A stretch of 64,000 nt of DNA from Goodfellowiella coeruleoviolacea (lineage in GTDB: Bacteria > Actinomycetota > Actinomycetes > Mycobacteriales > Pseudonocardiaceae): NCBI RefSeq assembly GCF_024171785.1, contig NZ_JAMTCK010000009.1, forward strand, positions 1-64,000, in the 5' to 3' direction. A program made the position numbers and the translations under genes. Below, piece after piece: positions 1 through 12,000 of the stretch. Below the pieces are notes generated by a model that was given only the letters and a program-made list of their open reading frames with translations, made no database searches and was not told where the DNA came from. Within the stretch, counting starts at the first letter, position 1. Each line of letters begins with the position of its first letter.

Positions 1-3000
1 GATTTCCGCTTGCCTGTCAGCGTTGGTGATGGTCCGGTGCCGATTGGTCGGCCGTTCTGGAACACGCAGGTCTTTGTGCTCGATTCGGGGTTGCGGCCTG
101 TTCCTGTCGGGGTGGTCGGGGAGTTGTACGTGTCGGGTGTGGTGTTGGCTCGGGGGTATCTGCGTCGGCCGGGGTTGACGGCGGAGCGTTTTGTGGCGTG
201 TCCGTTCGGTGTCGGGGTGCGGATGTATCGCACGGGTGATCTGGTGCGGTGGCGTGCTGATGGGCAGCTTGAGTATGTCGGTCGGGTTGATGATCAGGTC
301 AAGGTTCGTGGTCATCGGGTCGAACTCGGGGAGGTCGAGGCCGCGCTTCTGGCGCATGTGGACGCCGCGGTGGTGGTCGTCCGGGACGGCCGGCTCGTCG
401 GCTATGTCGTCGGTGCCGCTGAGCCGGACGTGTTGCGTAACACCCTCGCCGCCACTCTGCCCGAGCACATGGTTCCCGCCGCGATCGTCGTCCTGCCGCG
501 GATCCCGTTGACCCCGCACGGCAAACTCGACCGCAAGGCCCTGCCAGCACCCGAGCGGACCACCACATCGTCCCGTGCCCCGCGCACCGCGCGCGAGGAA
601 GTGTTGTGCGAGCTGTTCGCCGACGTGCTCGGCGTCCCCGAGATCGGCATCGACGACGACTTCTTCCACCTCGGTGGCCACTCGCTCCTCGCCACCAGGC
701 TCGCCACCCGGATCCGCGCCGCGCTCGGCGTCGAACTGCCGCTGCGGGCCGTGTTCGACGCGCCCACCGTCAACCGCCTGTCCCGGCTGCTCGACACCAC
801 CGGTCCCGGCCGCGCGGGCGTGCGGCCACGCCCGCGACCCGACCGGCTGCCGCTGTCCTACGCGCAGCGCGGCCTCTGGTTCCTCAGCAGGCTGGAGGAA
901 ACCACCACCACCTACAACATGCCGGTCTCACTGCGGCTCACCGGCGCGCTGGACCGCGACGCGCTGCGTGCGGCCCTCGGCGACGTGGTCGCCAGGCACG
1001 AAAGCCTGCGGACCGTCTTCGCCGAGGACGCCGACGGGCCCCACCAGGTCGTGCTGCCCGAGGCGACCCCCGAACTGCGGGTCGTGCCCGTCGACGACGA
1101 GACCGCGCTCGCGGCCGAACTCCGCGCGGCCGTCGGCCACGAGTTCGACCTGACCGCGGACCCGCCGATCCGCGCCTGGCTGTACGCGCTCGCCCCCGAC
1201 GAACACGTGCTGCTGGTGCTCGTCCACCACATCGCCTGCGACGGCTGGTCCATGCCGCTGCTCGCCCGCGACCTCACCGCCGCCTACGCCGCCCGTGCCG
1301 CCGGTGCCGCACCCGACTGGGCCGCGCCCCCGGTGCAGTACGCCGACTACACGCTGTGGCAGCAGGAGGTCCTCGGTTCGGAGTCCGATCCGGACAGTGC
1401 CATCTCCGCGCAACTGGACTACTGGCGCGCCACGCTGGCGGGCCTGCCGGAGGAGGTGCGTCTGCCCACCGACCGGCCGCGGCCCGCCCGGCCGAGCAAC
1501 GCGGGCGGCGCCGCCGACTTCGAGATCCCCGCCGGCCTGCACGCCGCGCTCGTCGAGCTGGCCCGCAAGCGCAACGTCAGCCCGTTCATGGTCGTGCAGG
1601 CCGCCGTCGCCGTGCTGCTGTCCGCGCTCGGCGCGGGTGAGGACATCCCCGTCGGCATTCCGATCGCGGGTCGCACCGACGACGCCGTCACCGACCTCGT
1701 CGGGTTCTTCCTCAACACGCTCGTGCTGCGCACCGACCTGTCCGGCGACCCCACGTTCGCCGAACTGCTCGACCGCGTCCGGGAAACCGACCTCGCCGCC
1801 TACGACCACCAGGACATCCCGTTCGAACGGCTCGTCGAACTGCTCAACCCGAAACGCGTGCCCGGCAGACACCCGCTGTTCCAGGTGCGCCTCGTGTTCA
1901 ACAACATCGACCAGCAGGAGGCCGTCGAGGCACTCGACGCCATCCCGGGCCTCGTGGTCGGCCCGGCACCGGTCGGTGCGAACGCCGCCAAGTTCGACCT
2001 GCTGTTCCGGTTCCTCGAACGACGGGGCGACAACGGCAGCCCGGCCGGGATCCGCGGCGCACTCGAGTTCAGCGCGGACCTGTTCGACCCCGAGACCGCG
2101 GCGGCCATCACCGAACAGCTCACCACCGTGCTCGCGGTCGCGGTGTCCACACCGGACACCCGGGTCAGCGGCATCGACCCGGTCGGGCCCGCCGAACGCA
2201 CCCGGGTCACCAGCACGTGGAACGACACCGGCCGCCCGGTCGAGGGCGCGTCGCTGGTGCGGCAGTTCGAGGACGTCGTCGCCAGGCAACCGGACGCACC
2301 GGCGGTCGAGTCGTTGTCGTACGCGGAGCTGAACGCGCGGGCGAACCGGTTCGCGCGATCGTTGGCGGCGTCCGGCGTCGCGTCCGGTGACCTCGTCGGG
2401 CTGGTGCTGCCGGCTTCGGTCGAGCTGGTCGTGGCGATGCTGGGGGTGTTGAAGGCCGGTGCGGCCTACCTGCCCGTCGATCCGGCGTACCCGGCCGACC
2501 GGATCGCCGCGGTGCTGGCCGACGCGAAGCCGGTGACCGTCGTCGACGACCCGGCCGCCGTGACCGTCGACGGGCCTGCGGAGAACCTCGACGTGGCCAT
2601 CGATCCGCGCTCGCCCGCGTATGTGATCTACACGTCGGGTTCGACGGGGACGCCGAAGGGTGTGGTGGTCGAGCACCGGTCGCTCGCCGCGTACGTGACG
2701 CGAGCCAAGGCCGAGTATCCGGCGGTGTCCGGGCTGTCGCTCGTGCACACGTCGTTCTCCTTCGACCTGACGGTGACGGCGTTGTGGTCGCCGTTGGTGG
2801 CGGGCGGGACGATCGCCATCGGCCGCTTGGCGGACAGCACGGTCAGGCCGACGTTCATGAAGGTCACCCCGAGCCATCTGCCGCTGTTGGAGGCGTTGCC
2901 GGACGAGTCGTCACCGTCGCGGACGCTGATCATCGGAGGTGAGGCGCTGCGGGGAGAGGCGCTTCGGTCCTGGCGCGAGCGGTTCCCGGAGGTCGAGGTG

Positions 3001-6000
3001 ATCAACGCCTACGGGCCGACCGAGGCGACGGTCAACTGCACCGACTTCCGGCTTCCCGCGCGGGTTGACGACGGGCCGGTGCCGATTGGCACGCCGTTCT
3101 GGAACACCCAGGTCTACGTCCTGGACTCCGCCCTGCGGCCTGCCCCTGTCGGGGTCGCCGGGGAACTCTACGTCGCCGGCGCCGCACTGGCGCGCGGCTA
3201 CCTCAACCGGCCGGGCCGCACCGCGGAGCGGTTCGTCGCGAGTCCGTTCGGTGCCGGGGCGCGGATGTACCGCACCGGCGACCTCGCCCGGTGGCGGGCA
3301 CGGGGCGAGCTGGAGTACGTGGGCCGCGCCGACGACCAGGTCAAGATCCGCGGCCACCGCGTCGAGCCCGGTGAGATCGAGGCCGCCCTCCGCGCCGACG
3401 ACACGGTCACGTCCGCCGCCGTCGTCCTCCGCGAGGACCGGCCCGGCGACCAGCGGCTCACCGCGTACGTCACCGGCGCCGCCGTGGACACCGGCGCGCT
3501 GCGGGCCACGCTCGCCGCCACCCTGCCCGAGTACATGGTCCCGGCCGCGATCATCGTGCTGCCCGCGCTGCCGCTCACCGCCCACGGCAAGCTCGACCGC
3601 CGCGCGCTGCCCGCGCCCGAGGCGGACCCGGCCGAGGACGCGGTGGCGCACCGGGCCCGCGGCCCGCGCGAGGACATCCTGCGCGGGCTGTTCGCCGACG
3701 TGCTCGGCCTGGCCGAGGTCGGCCCCGACGACGACTTCTTCGACCTCGGCGGGCACTCCCTGCTCGCCATCCGCCTGCTCAGCCGGATCAAAGCCGTCCT
3801 CGGTGTCCGGCTCGGCATCCGCCAGGTGTTCGAGACACCGACCGCGGCCGCGCTCGCCGCCGCCACGGGCACCGGCAGCGGCAGCGGTACCGCGCTCACC
3901 GCCCGACCCAGGCCCGACCGGATCCCGGTCTCCTTCGGCCAGCGCAGGCTGTGGTTCCTCAACCGGTTCGAGCGGTCCGCCACCTACAATACGCCGATCT
4001 CGTTGCGGCTGCGCGGAACGCTCGACCGCACGGCGCTCACGCACGCCCTCGCCGACCTCGTCGCCAGGCACGAGAGCCTGCGGACCGTCTTCGCCGAGGA
4101 CGCCGACGGCCCGCACCAGGTCGTGGTGCCCGACGCGGCCCCCGAACTGCGGGTCGTGCCCGTCGACGGCGAGGACGACCTCGCCGCCCGCCTGCGCACC
4201 GCGGTGGCGCACCCGTTCGACCTCACCCGGCCGCCCGTGCGGGTCTGGCTGTTCGACCTCGGCGCCGACGAGCACGTGCTGCTGGTGCTCGTCCACCACA
4301 TCGCCTGCGACGGCTGGTCCATGCCGCTGCTCGCCCGCGACCTCACCACCGCCTACACCGCCCGCGTCGCGGGCACCGCCCCGGCGTGGCCGCCGCTGCC
4401 CGTCCAGTACGCGGACTACACGCTCTGGCAACAGGAAACCCTCGGCGCCGAGTCCGATCCGGACAGTGCCATCGCCGCACAGCTGGCCTACTGGACCGAC
4501 CGGCTGGCGGACCTGCCGGACGAACTGCGGCTGCCCGCCGACCGCCCCCGCCCCGCCCGCGCCTCGCACCGCGGCGGTCGCGTCGAACTCACCATCCCCG
4601 ACGACGTCAGCACCCGGGTGCGGGAGGTCGCGAGGGCGCACCACGTCAGCACCTTCATGGTCGTGCGGGCCGCGGTGGCCGTGCTCCTCGCCCGGCTGGG
4701 CGCGGGCACGGACATCCCGATCGGTTCGCCGGTCGCGGGCCGCACCGACAGCGCACTCGACGACCTCGTCGGGTTCTTCGTCAACACGCTCGTGCTGCGC
4801 ACCGACCTGTCCGGCAACCCGACGTTCGCCGAGCTGCTCGACCGCGTCCGGGCCGGCGACCTCGCGGCGCACGAACACCAGGACGTGCCGTTCGAGCGGC
4901 TCGTCGAGGTGCTCAACCCGCCGAGGTCCCTGGCCAGGCACCCGCTGTTCCAGGTGATGCTCACGTGGAACAACCACGACCGAGGCGCCGCGGCGGAAGC
5001 CGTCTCCGGGTTGCCAGGGCTCGCCGTCACCTGGCAGCCGCCCGGCAGCTCGATCGCCCGCTTCGACCTGCTGTTCGGCCTCGTCGACCACGGCTCGGCC
5101 GACCGGTCCCGGGTCGGCCTGTCCGGCGTGCTCGAGTACAGCGCCGACCTGTTCGACCGGGACACCGCGCAGGCGATCGCGGACCGGTTCGTGCGGGTGC
5201 TGACCGCGGTGGTCGACCGGCCAAGCACCGCGATCGACGACGTCGACGTGCTCACCGCCGGCGAACGCACCCGCCTGCTGACGACCGTCAACGACACCGC
5301 GGCCGACCGGCCCGCGCTGTCCCTGCCCCGGCTCGTCGAGCGGCACGTGGCGAGCGGTGCGGTCGCCGTCGAGGCGGACGGTCAGGCACTGACCTACGCC
5401 GAGCTGAACGCGCGGGCCAACCGGCTCGCCCGCGTCCTCGTCGGACACGGCGCCGGCCCCGAGCGGGTGGTCGCGGTCGCGCTGCCCCGCTCCGCGGACC
5501 TGGTCGTCGCACTCCTGGCGGTCCTCAAAACCGGTGCCGCCTACCTGCCCGTCGACCTGGAGTACCCGCGGGAGCGGATCGGGTACATGCTCGCCGACGC
5601 GCGCCCCCTGCTCGTCGTGACCACCGGGGACGTGCTGGCCGGCACCCACCCGAGGGTGTCGCTCGACGAGCCCGGCCTGCTCGCCGGGATCGACGACACC
5701 GACCTCCGCGACGACGAACTCCCCTCGGCACCGCACCCGGCGAACCCGGCGTACCTGATCTACACGTCCGGCTCCACCGGCAGACCGAAGGGCGTCGCCA
5801 TGCCGGCCGGGGCCCTCGCCAATCTCGTGCACTGGCACGCGGGAGCGATCCCCGGCGGCTCCCGGGTCGTGCAGTACACCGCGGTCAGCTTCGACGTGTC
5901 CGTGCAGGAGATCCTCGCGGCACTCGCGCACGGCAAGACCCTCGTCGTGTGCCCGGAGGACGTCCGCCGCGACCCGGCCGCGCTCGTGCGCTGGCTCGCC

Positions 6001-9000
6001 GAGCACGAGATCGCCGAGCTGTACGCGCCGAACGTGGTGGTCGACGCCGTGGTCTCGGCGGCAGCCGACGCGGGCGAGGACCTCCCCGCACTGCGGGACG
6101 TCGCGCAGGCGGGAGAGGCGCTGGTGCTCGGCGAGCACGTGCGTGCCTTCTTCGCCGCCGTGCCGGACCGCGTGCTGCACAACCACTACGGCCCCGCCGA
6201 GACGCACGTGGTGACCGCGCACACGCTGCCAGCCGACGTCACCGACTGGCCCGCGCGCGCACCCATCGGCACACCCGTGACCAACGCCGCGGTCTACGTG
6301 CTCGACGAACGGCTTGCGCCGGTGGCGCCGGGTGTCGCGGGTGAGCTGTACATCGCGGGTGACTGCCTCGCCCGCGGCTACCTCGGCCGCCCCGGCCTGA
6401 CCGCGGAACGGTTCGTCGCCAACCCCTTCACGCCAGGGGCGCGGCTGTACCGGACCGGTGACCTGGCCCGGTGGCACCGCGACGGACACCTCGACTACCT
6501 CGGCCGAGGCGACGACCAGGTCAAGGTCCTCGGCGTCCGCGTCGAACCCGGTGAGGTCGAGGCGGCGATCGCGGCGCACCCCGGCGTGCGCCAGTGCGCG
6601 GTCGCGGCACACGCCGACCCGAGCGGCACCCGGCGACTGGTCGCCTACCTCGTCACCGACGGGTCCACAATGGACGTAGGGGTGCTGCGGACGGCACTGC
6701 GCGACACCCTGCCCCCGCAGCTCGTCCCGTCGGTGTTCACCGTCCTGCCCGCGCTGCCGACCACCCCCAGCGGCAAGCTCGACCGCCGCGCGCTGCCCGC
6801 GCCCGCCGACACCGGGCAGACCGGCCGCCCGCCCCACACGCCGCAGGAGGAGGTCCTGTGCGAGCTGTTCGCGGACGTGCTCGACCGGGACGCCGTCGGA
6901 GTGCTCGACGACTTCTTCGCACTCGGCGGGCACTCACTGCTCGCCACCCGGCTGGTCAACCGGATCCGCGCGGTGCTCGGCGCCGACCTGACCGTGCGCG
7001 AGTTGTTCGAGGCACCCACCCCGGCCGCCACGGCCGAACGGGTCGCCGCGGCGCCGCACCGCGCCGCGATCACCCCGGGGCCGAGGCCGGACCGCATCCC
7101 GGTCTCGTACGCCCAGCGCAGGCTGTGGTTCCTCAGCAGGCTCGACGAGCGCAGCCCCGGCTACAACATCCCGGTCGCCGTGCGGCTGACCGGCGACCTG
7201 GACGTCGACGCGCTCACCGCGGCGCTCGCCGACGTGGTCGACCGCCACGAGGCACTGCGCACGGTCTTCGGCGAGGACGCGGACGGCCCGTTCCAGCGCG
7301 TGCTCCCGGAATTCCGGCCGGTCCTGACGACCGCCACCGGCACGGCGGAGGACCTGGACGAGCGGCTGCGTGCGGCCGCGCGGCAGGGCTTCGACCTGAC
7401 CGCCGAGCCGCCGCTGCGGGCGCACCTGGTCGAGCTGCCGGGCGACGAGCAGGTGATGCTGCTGGTCCTGCACCACATCGTCGCCGACGGCTGGTCGCTG
7501 CGCCCGCTCGCCCGCGACCTCGCCACCGCCTACGCGGCCCGGCGGAACGGGCTCGCCCCGCGGTGGGCGCCGCTGCCCGTCCAGTACGCGGACTACACGC
7601 TCTGGCAACGGGACGTGCTCGGCGCGGCGGACGACCCCGACAGCCCGTTCGGCGCACAGCTCAGGAACTGGGTGTCCACCCTGGACGGGCTGCCCGACCA
7701 GCTCGACCTGCCCACCGACCGGCCGCGGCCGGCCGTGGCGACCCACCGAGGCGACTTCGTGGCGTTCACCGTGGCGGAACCGGTGCGGCGGCGCCTGCAC
7801 GCGATCGCGCGTGCGGCCGGGGCGAGCATGTTCATGGTCGTCCACGCGGCACTCGCCACCCTGCTGCACCGGCTCGGCGCGGGCACCGACATCCCCGTCG
7901 GCACCCCGGTCGCCGGGCGTGTCGACGAGTCGCTGACCGACGTGGTCGGCCTGTTCGTCAACACGCTCGTGCTGCGGGCCGACCTGTCCGGCGACCCGAC
8001 GTTCACCGAGCTGCTCGCGCGGGTGCGTGCCACCGACCTCGCCGCCTACGCCAACCAGGACGTGCCGTTCGAGCGGCTGGTGGAGGTGCTCAACCCGACC
8101 CGCTCGATGGCCCGCCACCCGCTGTTCCAGACCATGCTCACCTGGCACGGCGGCGACGGCACCAGCGGGCGGGTCACCACCGGTCCGGACACCGTCGCGC
8201 AGGACGTCCACACCGGCGTCGCGCGGTTCGACCTGTCGTTCGCGTTCCACGAGGGCGCCGACGGGTTGCGCGGTGCGCTCGGCTACAGCGTCGACCTGTT
8301 CGACCGCACCACCGCGCAGGCCATCGCCGAACGGCTGGTGCGGGTGTTCGAGACCGTCGCCGAGGCACCCGACCGCCCCGTCGGGCAGGTCGACGTCCTG
8401 TCGGCGGCGGAACGCGACGCGCTCGCCTCGGCCAGGCGCGCCACCACGCACCCGGTGCCCGAGGTGACCCTGCTGGAGTTGGTCGAAGCCCAGATCGCCA
8501 GCACACCGGACCACGTCGCGGTGTCGTGCGCCGACGGGGAACTCACCTTCGCGGAGCTGGACGCGGCGGCGGGCAGCCTCGCCGCGCGGCTGGTCACCAG
8601 GGGCGCCGGGCCGGAGCGGGTGGTCGCGATCGCGCTGCCGCGCGGCCTCGACCTCGCCGTCGCGCTGGTGGCCGTGCTCAAGACCGGCGCGGCCTACCTG
8701 CCGATCGACGTCGACCACCCGCGCGAACGGGTCCGGTTCGTCCTCGACGACGCCCGGCCGTCCGCGGTGGTCACCACGACCGCGTTCGCCGACCTGGTCG
8801 GCACCGGCGCGATCCTGCTCGACGAGGGCACCGATCCCGCCGCCCCCGTCGCGGGCACGCCCTGCCACCCGGACAACCCCGCGTACGTGATCTACACGTC
8901 CGGGTCCACCGGCACGCCGAAGGGCACCGCGGTCACGCACCGGGCCATCGTCAACCGGCTGCTGTGGATGCGGGACCGGTACGAGATCACCGGCGCCGAC

Positions 9001-12000
9001 CGCGTGCTGCAGAAGACGTCGACCGGCTTCGACGTGTCCGTGTGGGAGCTGTTCCTGCCGCTGATCACGGGCGCGCGGCTGGTCCTCGCCCGGCCAGACG
9101 GCCACCGCGACCCGGCCTACCTCGCCGGGATCATCCGCGCCGAGGCGATCACCACCGTCCACTTCGTACCGTCGATGCTGCGGGAGTTCCTCGACGAACC
9201 CGCCGCCGCGGCCTGCACGTCGCTGCGGCACGTGATCTGCAGCGGTGAGGCGCTGCCAGCCGACCTCGCGGCCCGCGCCGCGGCCGTGCTCCCGGTCGGG
9301 CCGGAGAACCTCTACGGCCCCACCGAGGCCGCGGTCGATGTGACGTCCTGGTCCTACCGGCCGGGCGCGACGTCGGTCCCGATCGGCACACCCGTCTGGA
9401 ACACCGCCGTCCACGTGCTGGACCGGCACCTCAACCCGGTGCCACCGGGGGTGACCGGCGAACTGCACCTCTCCGGTGTCCAGCTCGCCCGCTGCTACGT
9501 CGGCCGTGCCGGGCTCACCGCCGAACGGTTCGTCGCCGACCCGTTCGGCGCGCCGGGGGAGCGGATGTACCGCACCGGTGACCTCGCGCGCCTGCGTGCC
9601 GACGGCGTCGTCGAGTACGTGGGCCGCGCCGACCGGCAGGTGAAGCTGCGCGGGTTCCGCGTCGAGCTGGACGAGATCACCACCGTGTTGGCCGGACACC
9701 CGGCCGTCAGCCGGTGCGCGGTGACCGTGCGCGAGGACCGCGCGGGAGACCAGCGGCTGGTGGCCTACGTGGTCGCGGACGTGCTCGACCAGGCCGCCCT
9801 GCGCAAGCACCTCGCCGCCGTCCTGCCCGACTACATGGTGCCCGCCGTGTTCGTCCGGCTGGACCGGCTTCCCCTGTCCGCCAACGGGAAGCTCGACGAG
9901 CGTGCCCTGCCCGCACCCGCCGACCGGGCCGGTGCGACGACCACCAGGGCGCCGCGCTCGCCGGAGGAGGAGATCGTCTGCGGGCTGTTCGCCGACGTGC
10001 TCGGCGTGCCCGCCGTCGGCATCGACGAGTCGTTCTTCGACCTCGGCGGCCACTCGCTGCTCGTGACCAGGCTGGTGAACCGGATCCGCGGCACCTTCGG
10101 CGTCGAACTGGCCGTGCGGACCGTGTTCGCCGCGCCGACCGTCGCCGAGCTGGTCGCCGAGCTGACCCGGCGCGGCGAGCGCCGTCCCGCCCTCGTCGCG
10201 CGTGGCCGGCCCGAGCGGGTACCGGTCTCGTACGCGCAGCGGCGGCTGTGGTTCCTCCACGAACTCGAGGGCGGGCAACCGAACTACAACGCGCCCGTCG
10301 CGCTGCGCGTCACCGGGGAGGTCGACCCGACCGCGCTCCGTGCGGCACTGCGTGACCTCGCCGAACGGCACGAGCCACTGCGGACGGTCTTCGCGACCGA
10401 CCCCGACGGGCCGGTGCAGATCGTGCTGCCGGTCACCGGCCCCCCGCTTGAGGTCGTCCGCACCACCGAGAGCGCGCTGCCCGGTGACCTGCACCGGGCG
10501 ACGCGGCACGTGTTCGACCTCGCGGAGGAACCCCCGCTGCGGGCGTGGCTGTTCGAACTGGACGGTGACGAACAGGTCCTGCTGCTGCTGTCCCACCACA
10601 TCGCCACCGACGCCTGGTCGATGCCGCTGCTCGTCCGCGACCTCGCCGAGGCGTACGCGGCACGCGCCCGGGGCGAGGCGCCTGGCTGGGCGCCGCTGCC
10701 GGTGCAGTACGCGGACTACAGCCTGTGGCAGCGCGAGGTGCTCGGCGCGGAGGACGACGAGGATGGCGAGCTGGCGAGGCAGCTGGTCCACTGGCGGACC
10801 GCGCTCGCCGGGATGCCGGAGGAGCTGCCCCTGCCCGCCGACCGGCCGCGGCCGTCGACGTCGACGCACCGCGGCGGCACCGTGACCTTCGCGGTGCCCG
10901 CCGAGGTGCACGCCGCGCTCGCCGATCTGGCTGGCGCCCGGCGGGCGAGCCTGTTCATGGTCGTGCAGGCAGGCATCGCCGTGCTGCTGCACCGCCTCGG
11001 TGCGGGCACCGACATCCCGGTCGGCACCGCGATCGCCGGCCGCGCCGACACCGCCGTGGAGGACCTCGTCGGGTTCTTCGTCAACACCGTGGTGCTGCGC
11101 AACGACCTGGCGGGCGACCCCACGTTCGCCGAACTGGTCGAGCGCGTCCGCGAGACCGACCTCGCCGCGTACGCCAACCAGGACCTGCCGTTCGAGCGGC
11201 TGGTGGAGGAGCTGAACCCGGCGCGGTCCATGTCCAGGCACCCGCTCTTCCAGATCATGCTGACCTGGCACAACACCGACCGGCAGGCGATGGCCGACGC
11301 GGCGGAGCTGGCCGGGATGCCCGTCCGGCTGGAGCCCGTGCCGGGTGGCGGCGCCAAGTTCGACCTGGCGTTCGCGTTCGGTGAGCGGCGCGGCGACAGC
11401 GGTGCCCCCGCGGGCATCGCGGGGTCGCTGGAGTTCAGCGCCGACCTGTTCGACCGGGCGACCGCCGAGCAGCTGGTGGCGCGGTTGCTGCGGGTGCTGG
11501 CCGCGGTCGCCGAGGACGCGGACACCCGGGTCGGCGCGGTCGAGGTGATCGACGCGGAGGAACGCGCCCGCGTGCTCCACGGGTGGAACGACACCGCGGC
11601 CCGGATCCGGCCCGGTTCGCTCGTCGACTGGTTCGAGGAGAGCGCCGCGCGGCACCCGGACGCCGCCGCCGTCGTGCACGGCCAGGACGTGGTGTCCTAC
11701 CGCGACCTCAACGTGCGGGCCAACCGGTTCGCCAGGGAACTGGTGCGCCGGGGTGTCGGGCCGGAGCGGCTGGTCGCGCTCGCGCTGCCGCGGTCGGTGG
11801 ACATGGTCGTCGCGGTGCTGGCCGTGCTCAAGTCCGGAGCCGGGTACGTGCCGGTCGACCCCGACCACCCGGCCGACCGGATCGCCTACCTGCTGGCCGA
11901 CTCGCGGCCGTCGGTGCTCGTGGCCGGCCCGGGGGTGTCCGTTCCGGATGCCGACGTGCCGCGGCTCGCGCTCACCGACGGCCAGCACGCCGACGGGAAC

